DNA from: Hybos culiciformis
Lineage: Eukaryota; Arthropoda; Insecta; Diptera; Hybotidae
DNA: 64,000 nucleotides
Assembly (NCBI GenBank): GCA_964007475.1
Contig: OZ023273.1
Coordinates: forward strand, 21,129,557 to 21,193,556
Direction: 5' to 3'
Position numbers and translations under genes: made by a program. Below, in pieces: positions 1 to 13,026 of the stretch (its first letter is position 1; each line of letters opens with the position of its first letter). The notes under the pieces are model-generated. The model was given only the letters and a program-made list of their open reading frames with translations, was not told the DNA's origin and did not search any database.

Positions 1-412
1 AGTGAAAATATTTTTTTGGGACATTTTGGTACATATATGTACATAGTTTGTTATGTATTAGCTAGTGATGTTTTTGATTTTGAATAGAAAATTGTCCATA
101 TTGATTTTTATTTCTTCTAGAAATTTTGCTTTTTTGTATTAAAGAATATGTATATCTAACATTAATAAATAATAAATTTAAATATACATTAATCTTAAAT
201 TATTCTACTAATTTTCTATTATTCGTTTAATAGTTGACATTAAAAATTATGCCATAATTGCACTATCAAGACATCGTTAGATTTTGTTTGTTAAATTTAT
301 TTATCAACATTAATAATAAAAATTATGTATTATGTATAAGTTGAGAAACTCTCAAGTAAAACCTAGTGGCTTAAAACATTATCCTTATGATTTGGTCTTA
401 CTGCCAATATAC
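1..412. other. gene-free AT-rich DNA
   Basis: Very AT-rich sequence with homopolymer runs. I see no exon-like stretch, RNA gene or repeat of note before the transposon that starts just downstream. Confidence 0.5.
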
Positions 413-420
413 GATATATT

Positions 421-1100
421 CAGTGGTGGGATTCAGCCGGTTCGCACCGGTTCGCGCGAACCGTTTCTTAAAATATTTATGATTCGCGTGAACCGTTTCC
501 TAAAATTTGTAGGTTCACGAAAATCGCCTGAAAAAGTATATAACTATTCACTGCTTTAACAGTCCCTCCGTGGCAATTTTTCACTACTCCAAGAATATAC
601 AATTTGAATTTACATTGAAATTTGTATTAAAAATAAAATTTGAATTATATAAAAAACATGATGTTTGTCTTTCGGTCTGTCTGTTATCTAAAAATTTAAA
701 AACTACTTTCACACGATGAGTATCTCGACAAGTGGTGCGTGTACAATTTAAAGTAAAACAATTTTTTCCTGGATTTTTTATTAGTTTATTAAAAGAAATA
801 CTGGAAAATATCCTATTTACTGTGAGCAAAGAACTGAATAAAAGTAAAAATATGCTCTTACAAAGTAATAAATGTGTAACAAGCAAGCCTGTTTCGAAAT
901 TACAACATTTGCAAACATCAATCTAAAAATTTATGAGTTTTTATGAAGGAGAAAGTATATATATGCTCTGGAAAGGTCTTTAGAATCTATAATTTAATAA
1001 ATTAAAAAATTTTGAGAGGATTCGAAACCACGAAAAAAATTGTATTATTTTTTTTTACGGGATGCGAACCGGTTGTTAAATGTTTTGAATCCCACCACTG
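421..1100. mobile_element. non-autonomous hAT-type DNA transposon
   Basis: The element is 680 bp. It begins CAGTGGTGGGATTCA and ends with the reverse complement TGAATCCCACCACTG. Both ends are flanked by the same 8 bp, GATATATT (413-420 and 1101-1108). An 8-bp duplication with CAG..CTG termini is the hallmark of the hAT superfamily. Just inside the ends are GGTTCG/CGAACC-rich subterminal repeats. Short open frames lie inside on both strands, but none looks like a hAT transposase, so I read it as an internally deleted or MITE-like copy that depends on transposase from elsewhere. Confidence 0.88.
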
Positions 1101-1108
1101 GATATATT

Positions 1109-3215
1109 CATATAAGTATTACATACCATACCCGAATATTAATATTAAAACTTTAAGTTCGTTGAACTTTTTTTTAATATTTTCTGTTTAAATGAATATT
1201 TATACCTAATTTTGTCCTCCTAGCTTATCTAATCCATTATGTTTTAAACATTGTCTCATAAAAAATTTATCTCGAATCTAACTTTAACCTCACAATTTCT
1301 TACAACAAACAAATAAAAGTTTTTTTTTTCTTTTTTATTCTTAATGTAAATATTATCCTTAAAAAATATTTGGAATAAAATTAAGAAAAAAAAAGGATAT
1401 TTTCCTTATTTTTTTTAGAAATTAAATGTTCTTTTTTCTTAGTGAAAGGTCAATGATTTATATTTTATACTTACAATGCATGATATTAATATAGGTATAG
1501 TTTATTTCCTTTATTTTATGTTTTGAGAAATATAAAAAATTAAATGACACACACATGTTTTTTTTAAATATTAGGAGATTAAATACTGAAGTATGTAAAA
1601 TAATTTGTTTTTTAAATAACCAATTCATTATAATTTTAAAATAATAATGGCGCCTAAATGATTTATTCATTTTTACCATGAAAATAATCATGAAAGTTAT
1701 GTAAATCAACGCGTAAAAAAATGAAATAATAAAGCATTTCTACGAAAATTTTATAAATATATTAAATATATTAACTTTAAAATTTAAATACATACCTTAT
1801 TAATATAAAGCAATACACAATGATTAGAACTTAGGTTAAGTAAAAACTAATGCTTTTAATAAATCTTTAAGTTATAGTATATATATCTCAAAGACCAATT
1901 TTGGGAAGTTGTTTCAATAAGTAGTATAAGATGTAAATACATGTATATAATTACAAATATAAAATAAATTTATTCATCTCAAAATAAAGTTATTCAAATT
2001 AGGATGTTTAATTAAAAGCCCATTTGCCATTTTGACCATTGCACCCAATATACCAAGGAATCCAAGAAATTTTCCTTCGAAAATCCTAATTAGTTAGGTA
2101 CATTTTTTCATTTTTTACCTCTTTCATATAAAAAATGTTTGGATTTCCAAGAATTTTTATTTGCAATTGCCATGGAGATCAATTTGGATTTCCTAATGAA
2201 ATGGTGAATTTGGATACAATCATATTCCTTTTTAAGTTATGCTATTCTGTTTGCTGAAGAGAAAAAGTCTCAAATATTCAAGTCAAGCTGCAAAGCATTG
2301 TTTTAAAGATGTAAAAAGACAGGAATAACTAAAACTAAAAAATTTTCGACTAAATATTTAAAATTAAAGAAGAAAATTAATTGAACGGAAAAAGTTTCAA
2401 ATGTTTTGTACTTCTAAACTTTTGTAGCAAAACTTTAAAAAATTTTTGATACCTATTTGTTTTATTGAAGCAAATATTTCATAAAATTTCATAAAATACG
2501 ATGTACATACATATATTTAAAAAAAAACTGGTTTTAGTAAATATTTTCATTTACTTATAATTTTTGATTAAAAAAAAACAAATAAGTTTATGTAAAAGTT
2601 TTAAATGTTTCTTTCAATACACTAGATATAAGTATAGATACATTTTTGTCAAAACCGGAGCAGTAATTCTTCATTACATTAATTTTACTTACAACACAAT
2701 AACATAATGTCTCTTTTTGTTTTATACATTAGAGATATTTAGATATCGCAAAATACGTTGTTTTTCTTACCTTTTTTTCACCTCATCTAAAGCAATGCTT
2801 GAGTGTTGATTTCATAAAAATAGAAAAAAAAATAACTTTATTCCGGTGAAACAATTATTTCATAAATAATGAATTTCTCAAATTCAAGTTCTCAGTAATT
2901 TTTTTTTATAAAATAGAGAATTAATAAGATAAGTATTTTTAATTGCCATCGCAGTTCATTTAAAATTTATATTGCATTTTTAGCGTACGTACATATGTAT
3001 ATGTTCATAACATACTAAATTAGATATTTAATGAGTTATATTTACACAGGTTTGAAAAGATTTGCAATTCAAATAGAAGATTTAGAGGAAAAAAAATCAA
3101 TAAATTGTTATTTTGGCAAAGCTTTTTCTATAATCCTTTCAAAATATTTGATTTATTTGACATAAACCTAAGGATTAATTATTTTCTAAGAAATCCTATT
3201 TAATACAGCTTTATT
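1109..3215. other. gene-free AT-rich DNA
   Basis: No supported gene or element. The region has long A and T runs and frequent short open frames rich in Phe, Ile, Lys and Asn, as expected by chance at this composition. Confidence 0.5.
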
Positions 3216-3599
3216 TTTTGAAGTTTAACTTCTTAAGCGAGGTATTGTTAAAAAATTTTGATCAAAATAGGGGAAAAAAGAAGACAGAATATAGTATGTG
3301 CTGCGTCACGATAAATAAAAGCCACAACGCGGCAAAAGAGGGGTAATAACCACAGAATGTAGTATGTTAAAAAGTAAAAACAAATATAAAAGCAGGGAAA
3401 TATAAGACGTTGTAGCATGTAGCATGTATTTACGAAAATAAAATAGCGATACTACACACACATAACAAAATATTAACGATGTGTGGAAAGCAAAAAACAA
3501 AAAAAAAACCATATAGATAGAATTAAAAAAATGTACAATAACAGAATTAAAGATCAACTGATTTTGTTGTTAATATTTATTTAGTTTATTTCCTTTTCG

Positions 3600-4900
3600 A
3601 ATTAGTGAAATTCTATCATATGAAACAGAAACGCTGTTTGTCTGTTTGTCTATTCCGGTACCTAAACCGCTCAGCCGATCGTTTTCAAACTTAGACTATT
3701 TCTTTGTATCAGATCGAGGGTCGTTATAGGCTATTTTCAAATTTGATTGGTCTCCTACCTAGCGACCGCCCCTGAGGGCCCACTTCAAAAGTTCGTCCGA
3801 TTTCATTCAAATTTGGTATGTAAAGAGAGGAAATGATTACACACAAATTTCGTAACAAAGAATTTCATTCAAATTTGGTAAATAAAAAGAGGAAACGATT
3901 AAACACGTAAATTTCGTAACAAAAAATTGATTGATCCTACCCAGCGACCACCACGGGGGGCGGACTAGGGAATGCATTTTTTTAATAAAAATTTAATTCC
4001 GGATTTTTGAAATTGTCTTGAAATGAAATCCGGATTTCGGTTTATTCCGGAATTTCATATAAAAATTAAAATATATTAAAAAATTAAATTAAATTATTCT
4101 TTAACATAAATATTAGTTTATTTAGTTCAAAACATTATAACAAATTAAATTATGAAATATTTTTTATTAAAATAAAATTTTATACTTTTCAATAAACCGA
4201 AAGTGAATAAACTGAATGGAAAAATAAAAATTTGAAACACAAAGTATCCAATGTTTTAACATTGAGTTTTAATCGAATTTTTATTGAAAATGTTCCTGCA
4301 GCATTGTTAATAAGTTATATTAGAGATTTTCCAAAAGTGTTCCTCGGGGGGCCTCCCTTGATCGCAAAATTTAATTTCACTTCGAATTCCAAATAAATCA
4401 CTGAACTCCAACTTATTTTGTTGATTAATGTGAAAAAAAGTTTTACGTATTTGCAGACTTGCGATAGCTACTTAGATTTCAATTTTCGTGAATTTTAATG
4501 CTTTATGCCTAAATAATAAAAAAAAAAAAAAACAATTGGTCAAAATTCCCGCCAGTAAAAGTTCCACCAAATTCAAAAAATTCGGAATTTAGCATTTTGA
4601 ATTCCGAATTTTTCCGTATTTCCGGGATCCAAAAAACCGGTTTTGCATTCCCTAGGGCGGACTTCTAAAGTTCGTGTGATTTTATTCAAATTTGGTAAAT
4701 AAAAAGAGGAAACGATTAAACACATAAATTGTGTAACAAAATATTGATTGATCCTACCCAGCGACTTCCAAAGTTCGTCCGATTTCATTCAAATTTGGTA
4801 CGTAAAAAAGAATAAATGATTACACACATATTTCGTAAGAAAAAATTTAGCCCCCTCTTCCAGAGTCCGTAGCCAAATAAATATTTGCAAGTAAATAAAG
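3600..4900. repeat. degenerate tandem repeat array of transposon origin
   Basis: A unit of roughly 100 bp recurs several times. It contains AAGTTCGTCCGATTTCATTC, then an AAATTTGGTA segment, GAGGAAA, a conserved ATTACACACA/TTAAACAC segment, TTTCGTAACAAA, and TTGATTGATCCTACCCAGCG. Copies are visible near 3790-3860, 3865-3960, 4670-4775 and 4765-4850. The stretch is markedly less AT-rich than its surroundings. Its left end has CTGTTTGTCTGTTTGTC, a string common at ends of degraded retroelements. AAGTTTAACTT/AAGTTAAACTT motifs flank it near 3220 and 4890. The class is not resolved. A hAT element interrupts the array. Confidence 0.6.
3966..4654. mobile_element. non-autonomous hAT-type DNA transposon
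   Basis: A 689-bp element with termini TAGGGAATGCA and TGCATTCCCTA, flanked by the identical 8 bp GGGCGGAC (3958-3965 and 4655-4662). That is a hAT-type duplication. Subterminal CCGG-containing motifs (TTCCGG, AACCGGTTTT) resemble those of the other hAT elements here. Removing it and one duplication copy rejoins the surrounding repeat unit (cagcgaccaccac..gggcggacttct), which shows that it inserted into an existing array. No transposase frame is visible. Confidence 0.85.
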
Positions 4901-4929
4901 AAGTTAAACTTCTTTCGTGAGCTTATGAG

Positions 4930-7589
4930 GATGAGGCTCACACATATTTTTTTTATTAAATAACTACTTAATTATGATATTTGACGTATTTATTAAATGA
5001 TTAATATATTACCAAGATAGATTTTTTCTAATTATCTTAGCAATAATTTATTTATAATAAATATTGGTAACAAAACACTAAATGAGATGCCTTTTATACT
5101 TGAAGAATTATGGTTTTGATGTTTATGGTAAGGAAGTTTCAGCGGGACATATAGGAGATCATTTCCACTCTTCTTAAAGCGACAAATCGTATCTTAAATT
5201 TCCGCTATTGCTTGCAAACAATTTAACTGGGAGAACAATCCAAATTGCATTGGCCAGTTGGGGACCGAAAACGAATCCCGTACGGTCGTACTATAAAGTT
5301 TTAATTTCTTTTAAATTAATCTTAAATTTTTTTTTTAATATCATTCATTACAATTTTAAACGGTAATGTTGAAAAAATATTTTCAGTTCCCCATTCATAT
5401 GCATACAACACAGCATTAAAAATTTAATAAGCATCATTAAGTTCAATTACATCAAAAATTATTATTTGCACCAAACTTCCGACTTTTATTTACATTGATA
5501 TTATAAAAGTTTTGGTACAAAAAGTAATGAAAAATTTATTTAAAACTTTCAAATAAAAAAGCTATTTGTGTATAAAATCATTTAAATTAATGAAGCAATT
5601 AATCTGTTGTAGCATCATTTTTCATTATAGAAACTTACTTTTATTTTATTTTTTTTACCAACTAGATAACTTGAACCGTTTACAAATAAGGGATAGAAAA
5701 AGGTTTAATTTTTAATTCTAGCTAGATAAAAACATAATTATAATAAAAACATATGTAATAACAGTTAAAGTAGAATAAGAAGAAAAAAAAACAAGGCGAC
5801 TATAAAATTCTTATTTTTTCATAATTGGTTTGAAAATAAATAATATAAATCTATTATAAAAATTAAAACAATTCCCGCAAATTAGAGATTATGTTCTTCT
5901 TTAAAGTCTAGCCGAGAAACAAGAAGAAATTACAAGGAAAAAATATTATTTACTTTTAAATATTGTATATGTACTATTAAAAGAAATTAATTACAAAAGC
6001 AAGATTGCACAGAAATTATTTCATTTATTGATTTGTAAACTTTTACAAAAAAAAACAGAGTAAAATACGATATTTTGTATTTGTATGTAGGTACATAGTA
6101 CCTATGTATCTACAATATATTTTTTATTCATAAATAGCAATAAAAAACATGTCTAGTAGTTTTTATTTTGATTTAGTTTCCCATAAAAAAAATTTTCGAT
6201 TAATTCCATGCAATTAAATATGGTGAACAAAAAATGATAAAACTATATAATACTATATAGTTGCAGTATAATGCTTGCATAATCTATCACCCTTCTAGAA
6301 TGAGGAGTTAGAATAATAGTTGAAATTTCTTAGCCGCATTAATAAACTAAACTGTTAAATCGACGTAAAATAAAATGCTATATTATTATGAAAGACGTTG
6401 AGAAATAAGAAATGTTGCTAAATTCAAAGCGTTTTATTAGAATTTGTTAATTTTGTTTAGTAAATAGTTAATTTATACTGAAAGTAAGTATATATTTCTA
6501 ATTTCTTGCGGCGATGGTTGTCCTTTAAAATAAAATTAGAAAAATACGTCATTTTATCAAACTTTCAAATTCTACAGGCTCACGCTCAATTTTTGCCATA
6601 ACGTCTTACTTTAATAAAAGTATCTAATTTTGAAAGTTCTTTAAGGATAGTAAACAAATCCTTTAGGATGCTAAAGTTAATATTTTGACAAATTTTAATA
6701 AATCAAAGCAAAAACATCTTTAGCAATTTTTGGCTTTTTAACTCAATATAAATGACATTTTTCAAATTGTCAACATTGTCTAACTTAAACATGACTCTCT
6801 TTTATATAGCTTCAAAAGAAATATTTGATGTGCATTTTACAATTAAATTTATTACTTATTTCTGGTATTTCCTTGGAATAAGTTTTTTTTTCTTGATTCT
6901 TGTTTATCTTTAATCATGCGTTTAACATATGATAGTCATCACGTAATATAATTGCAATTAAAAAGCGAGATAGTTTAATATAAGAAAAAAATTAGATCAC
7001 GTGAAAAGATGACAAGTTGTCCCGACACGATTTAACTATAAATGTGTACTTGATCAAAAAAATTTGTTTTTTAGCTCGACACTTATAATATATATATGCA
7101 CATATATATATACATTTTCTTTTATTTATTTTGTTTTGAAATTTAATTTATAATTTATACAAGTATCTACAATTTACAGAAAATTTATAAGGGCTTTGCT
7201 AAAAGTATAATTTTTACAATGTTTATGTATTAATACTATAAGGATATAAATTTATAAGTTGATACATTGATAATGATAGTTCTCTACCTTGAAACAGAAA
7301 CATTTTTTATGATTATATTTTATGATTATGTATTTCTATAATATTTTTCATCTTGCGGAACAAAGATTAAAACAAAAGTATTATTTTTGGAACCCAAGAT
7401 ATTTTTAATAACAATTACAACGCAATGAAATTGGTATACATTTAAATTTATGGTCAAAAGTAATTTACAGAAACCTAAAATATAATTAATTATTAAAGAA
7501 GGAAATCATAATTGATAATTTTGTTACAAAACATAAATAATTGATTATTATAACAATTATCTTTATTTAAACAAAAATATAATGTATTA
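4930..7589. other. gene-free DNA
   Basis: Mostly AT-rich and featureless. A short, less AT-rich patch at about 5090-5300 looks unlike its surroundings and may be an eroded repeat, but I could not assign it. Confidence 0.45.
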
Positions 7590-7591
7590 TA

Positions 7592-7845
7592 ACGTCTTCT
7601 AAGAAATGAAACAACGTATATTTATACGTCGTTATTAGATAATAGCACCATTCGATTCCTCGTACTCGATTTTATAAGTACAACTACTTTGTAATATTCT
7701 TAATGTTGATTAAAATGTGTTTTTTAGATGAAAATTTTATGTTACTTGATATTTTTCCATACGTTTTTTTAATTTTCAAATCTTTAAACTCAAATTACTC
7801 GAAGCTATACTTCTCATATACGTTGTTTCATTTCTCAGCAGACGA
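7592..7845. mobile_element. TA-flanked MITE, family 1, copy 1
   Basis: A 254-bp copy of a three-member family. Its right end CTCAGCAGACGA matches the inverted left terminus TCGTCTGCTGAG of the other copies; its own left end has two changes (ACGTCTTCTAAG). It sits between TA dinucleotides, as expected for Tc1/mariner-mobilised MITEs. The interior is shared with the other copies, including CACCATTCGATTCCTCGTAC and AAAATGTGTTTTTTAGATGA. No coding capacity. Confidence 0.85.
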
Positions 7846-7847
7846 TA

Positions 7848-10220
7848 ATATATTCTTAAATTTATATCTATATATTACTACATGTATAATACAAAATGTA
7901 TATAGTTGTTTGTATAGAAACCCATTCCATTTTAACAATTTTGAGTCATATTTTATATAATCCGTCGATGGATTTCGATTCAAAATTTTTTTTTCTTTTA
8001 TAACTACGTACTATGAAAAAGAAATCGATTTTCTGAAATCTGTACTCTGAATGGATTAAACTAATCAGTGTAAGTTAATTTGGAAACGAAAAAATAGAAC
8101 TTTTTAACTAAATTTTCTAATTAAAAAAAGTGTTTATTGAATATTTTTTGGTGCTCTTTAAATAATATTATTTGTTTATCTGATCATTTTTTTTGATTTC
8201 ATTTTATTTTAAAATGAATATTATATTTATAATATTTTGCAATCAAAAATTTCAAATGCTTTATAAACAATTTAAAAATTATAAATTGATTCAATGTTGA
8301 AAAAATAAAACACAATACTTTTTTATTAACAATTTCGAATTCCAAGAATCTGAATTCAATTTTATTTAGTACTTCTACGTATATAAAATATACATTCATC
8401 ACAAATTGAAAACTTAAATATCAACACACTCCTATTCAATTTCGTTATTTTACTTGCATAATAAATAATATATTTAGTTTCCATTTGCAAATTAAGATGT
8501 AAATATCGTACACCTATACTTCTTGGTGTTTTCAGTTTACTATAAATAAAGTTGCAGGCATAAACCTAGCGCTAACTGCGATGTTTAAATATGTATATGC
8601 AGTGTTCATTATACACTATATAAGTATGTAAATACCTATACAATATAATTAACATTAAAAATGGTACACAAATAAAAATTATCAAAATTTAATGCAAATA
8701 TAATTTACACATAAATCTTTAATAATCATTTTAATTTTAATTCCGGTAAAAACTTGTGTGAACGCTAATTTTTCGAAGAATATGTTAGTTACTATACAAA
8801 CTCTTTTACATTCCATATTATATACGAACAATTACTGTCAGCAACCAACCAATGTTCGGCCGCAGCGGCATTTTTATTGTCAACCAACTTATAGAAATTT
8901 TCACATCATATTTTTCAAATTAATATAATTGACAAAAATTTTCTATATATCGTTCTATAAATATATACATATAATATAAATTCTTAATCATCAACAAAAG
9001 AAAAAAATATTTATATGAAAATATATTTTTTTAATAAATTCCAATTAATGCAAACTCATAGTGTGCGGTTGATTCTTTTCGTTTTCTCTGATGTTTCTTA
9101 AGAGATTAACAAGAAAAAAGAAGTTCTTGGAAAATATTTCATTTGGAGATGAAAACATTTTAATTGCTAAAGACCTCACGGTATAAATCATTTTGAAAAA
9201 TATAGTTTTAATCTCGGTCAAAGCACTCAGAAAAATAGATTATGTATGTGAAATTAAATTTTTTTCAAAATTACTGACTATATGTGTAATAATATCTTAA
9301 CTAATAGAGGTACTTAACTTAATAAGTTAAGAAATTTGTATCTACTAAAAGTTTAGTTTATAGATTATAATAAAGTCCTACTAAAATAGTAATTCAATAA
9401 TATAATAGAGATAATAAATTACAATGTCACATAAACTGCAAAGTACACTGGAAAATAAATAAATCTACAATTAATCGAAAAATACTGAAATTGTTATTTA
9501 ATTTGTACGTGCTTGTACATAAAAAAAGTCAAACAAACTCAAATGAGTTATTTTCTAGAAATAACTAAAATAATGTATTTTTTTTTTTTCAACAAAAATT
9601 TAACTAATATTATTTTAAATATTTTATTTTGAATCTTAATACATAATTATATTCGTGTTGTTTTCTTTTCTTAAATTATATTTTTAGTGTATCAAATTAC
9701 ATTTTATATTTTTGTAGAATTCTTTAATTACTGTTCGTCATCAAAAAATACATTACTTTTCAGTTTTCATAGTTAAGTACGTAAATTAAATACAACGTTC
9801 AAAAATCAAAATAATATTTTAAATTAAATTATACTATAAAAGATATTAAGAATTTTCTAAATTGAACGAAATACCTGACACAAACATAACTTGTCAACAC
9901 TTGTGACTTGTCCATTTATGGCTTACAGGTTTTTTTTTGCCATTATTAAGATTAACCTATTTTGCTTGCACTAATGCGTGCTTGCACTAGTTAAGTTCAA
10001 CAATTTATATCAATCTAAAACAAAAAACTAAAAGATAATTATTTCGTTAAAAGTCATCACAATCACTGGCTCTAACAAACATCCATTACAAAATTCATCG
10101 CTAAAATGAAAAATTTTTTTTCTACTTTTCTAAATTTTGAATGCACATAATATTTTTAAGCCTTAATTGACTTATTGGGTGATATATGAGCCATTTTTAT
10201 AAAAGCGGTTAGTCAACTTT
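7848..10220. other. gene-free AT-rich DNA
   Basis: No exon-like sequence or clear repeat beyond simple A/T tracts. Confidence 0.45.
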
Positions 10221-10298
10221 AAAAAAATAATGAGTTAATGGTTATTTTAGTCTATATATTCTATATGTCACTAAAATAACCATTAACTATTTTTTTAA
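10221..10298. repeat. short inverted repeat
   Basis: GTTAATGGTTATTTTAGT (10234-10251) is followed after 18 bp by its exact reverse complement ACTAAAATAACCATTAAC (10270-10287). Outside these arms an A-run on the left faces a T-run on the right, so pairing extends. It could be a very small foldback element or a transcribed hairpin. Confidence 0.7.
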
Positions 10299-12964
10299 TA
10301 GTGGATTTACACAAATTAAAAAGAAAAAACGTCTCAAATATGTACGTACACCTCAAATATAATTACAAAATATTTTTTTAATTTTATTTTAATGGATCAA
10401 GTTTTTTTTTGTTTTTTGAAGTGCCATCAAAAAATATAAACTTTAAATCTTTTTGTCGACAAATAAAACATTTATGTACCAACATAATTTTTTTTTAGAA
10501 ATGGTACTACTCAAAAACTTTATTTTTTTATTTTTTTTTGAATAAGTATTATGAATAATTTTTAAGTATAAAATAATAAAATTATTACAATTTATTTTTC
10601 AAAATTTAACATTTAAAGAAAAAAGAATAAAAAAAATAAATAAAATCGTGATCCCATTAAATAGAGAACTTTAATGGGTTAGTTTTTGTGTGAAAATAAA
10701 GATAGGATTAAGGCTTTAAAAACACTGTTATGCTTTATATATTATGGCGAGTGTTTTGTGTGTGTTTTTTTTAATATTAAGTATTTTATTATTTCTCTGA
10801 AATATATTTATGTATATATGTAAATTTATTTTTTATTCATAAAAAAATATGAATTTAGTTAAAATTACCATATGTATAAAATACTTGCACATATAGAAGA
10901 TTTTAAATTTCACATTTTTTTTACCATGACTTGCAATGAATTTTTTATTTAAAATTTAAACATCATACCGTATATGATAATATATAGTTTACTTAGTTAT
11001 ATTAAAATCGTAAATTCCATAAAGATAATACTATAGCTAGCAAAAATAGTTATAGAAGTACTTTCCATAGGTTGATAGATTGATACGAAAATTGATAGGT
11101 TTATAATAATATACTATGAAAACTTTACGTCACTAATTATATTCAGTAATGTTTAAAATAGAAAATCAATTATTTCATAATACATAATCACTTACATAAT
11201 CACTTAATATAAAAAGATCTACATACAACTACAATAAAACTTTATGTTTATTTAAATTTTAAAGCAAGGCATTACGAAAAATACATAAATTTTTTTTCCC
11301 ATTGGTTATTTATATATTTTAAAGAATAGGTATAATTATTATTATTATTATTTTGAATTTTGTTTTTTTTTATGTCGCGATTATTGTGATTTTAAGTGTC
11401 CCATAATTTTTCACTTGAATTATCAAATTTATGCAATTATATATAAAATTTTGTATATCATTCACATGAATTTGCAAAAAAAAAAAAAAAAGCTATAATT
11501 GTTAAGGTTTTCAAACAACTTAATGCAAATTACTTGTTTTTAGATATATGTAACTACCCATGTAGCTATATATGCATTATAACATATTGCTGGGAGCTCA
11601 CAATTGAAACTTAAATATTCAAAATATAAAAATTTTCCCATCTCATTATTTTCCTGAAAAATAAATGTAAGAAAAAAAAAATCAATTCTTATTCAACATT
11701 GCGATTGCATCCTACACTTGAAAAGAAAAATTGAAAATTTTATATTTTATTCGTCATACGAAAATACATGTGATGATAAATAAATTTTTATATTCTTGTT
11801 CTCCTTTAAATTTATATAAAAAAAATAAAACATTTCAATCTTGATAAAATTCTTGATCATTTCATTTTGCTTCTAGAAATATCAAAACAACGTACATCCT
11901 CAGTCCGAATGTATATTTATAAAATATAACCTTATATTCTTTAAAATTTGAAATTTGAAGGAAAAAGTATAATGCAGTTTTTAAACTCACGAAGTTCGTA
12001 ATGTTACACCTAGGACATTGTCAACTAGGGTATTGTCGAAAGCTACTATTTTGTTTAGGAAATATTGCTAAGTTAAGTATTTTTAATTTTCATTAAGTTA
12101 TTCTCAAGCTAATATTTATTCGAAGTTGGCTTAATGGAATGAAAACTTAAAAGTAAAAAAGTAATATTAAAAAATACGCATGTTTTAAAACGGTTACTGA
12201 ACATATTAATTTTCGCTATGTACCTATTACAAATATTTAATAATTACATAATTAAAATTTTTTTTATGTGAGATTAGAATTGCTTGAAAAAAAACACCAC
12301 TGAAATAAAAAATATTAAAACAATTTTCAAGAAAGTTCAAGCTCCCAAAACCAAGGTTTCAAATACGTATCCTTTTATTTAGTATGCAAGTCTGTCTATG
12401 TTGTTTAAACCCTTAAACATTAAAGAAAGACTTACAGAATCACAGATTTATTCAACATAAAAACTCACATTAAACATAATTTAAAAAAAAAAAATAAAGG
12501 AATTTCAAAAAGATATCACTTTAAGTGATCATAAAATTGAATTTAAAAAGGAGAAATATTAACCAATTTGATATCCACTTCAATCATTTTATGAGGAATC
12601 ATTAAAACGTTCTTTGCGTATAAAAATTTTATATATAAAGTTTATTACAGATTTGGATTTCTCCTTGATCGTTTGGACCTTTAGCCATGAAAATTTATAT
12701 GCATGTGGAAGTTCAATGCGCACATAAAAAATCAGCATAATATTTACTTAATTATACTTAGTTATAATATTATATTTAAATTTTATCTATACTAAAATAT
12801 CATAAGAACTATATTTTAGCTTGGGTATTTTATCGCTTTTTAAGTGTACTAGATGCATAGTTTGTTTAGTAGTATTTTTTTAATTTAAAAAACAAAATGA
12901 AAGTATTTCGGACATGTCAATGAAATTTCAATAATTGATTGATTGAGATTTTCAAAAATTAATG
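10299..12964. other. gene-free AT-rich DNA
   Basis: AT-rich, with an ATT microsatellite near 11335-11352 and many A/T homopolymers. No gene recognised. Confidence 0.45.
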
Positions 12965-13026
12965 GAATGAAGGAAATAACTAACATACTTTAGTAGAATG
13001 AAGGAAATAACTAACATACTTTAGTA
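12965..13026. repeat. 31-bp tandem duplication
   Basis: GAATGAAGGAAATAACTAAC plus 11 more bases occurs twice head-to-tail (12965-12995 and 12996-13026) without a mismatch, so the duplication is recent. Confidence 0.85.

Noticed and set aside
584..926. Overlapping frames of 64 and 100 codons within the first hAT element
   Set aside because: Neither shows hAT transposase features; they are likely chance frames.
3306..3557. 83-codon hydrophobic minus-strand frame
   Set aside because: Phe/Leu/Ser-rich translation of A-rich DNA with no supporting features.
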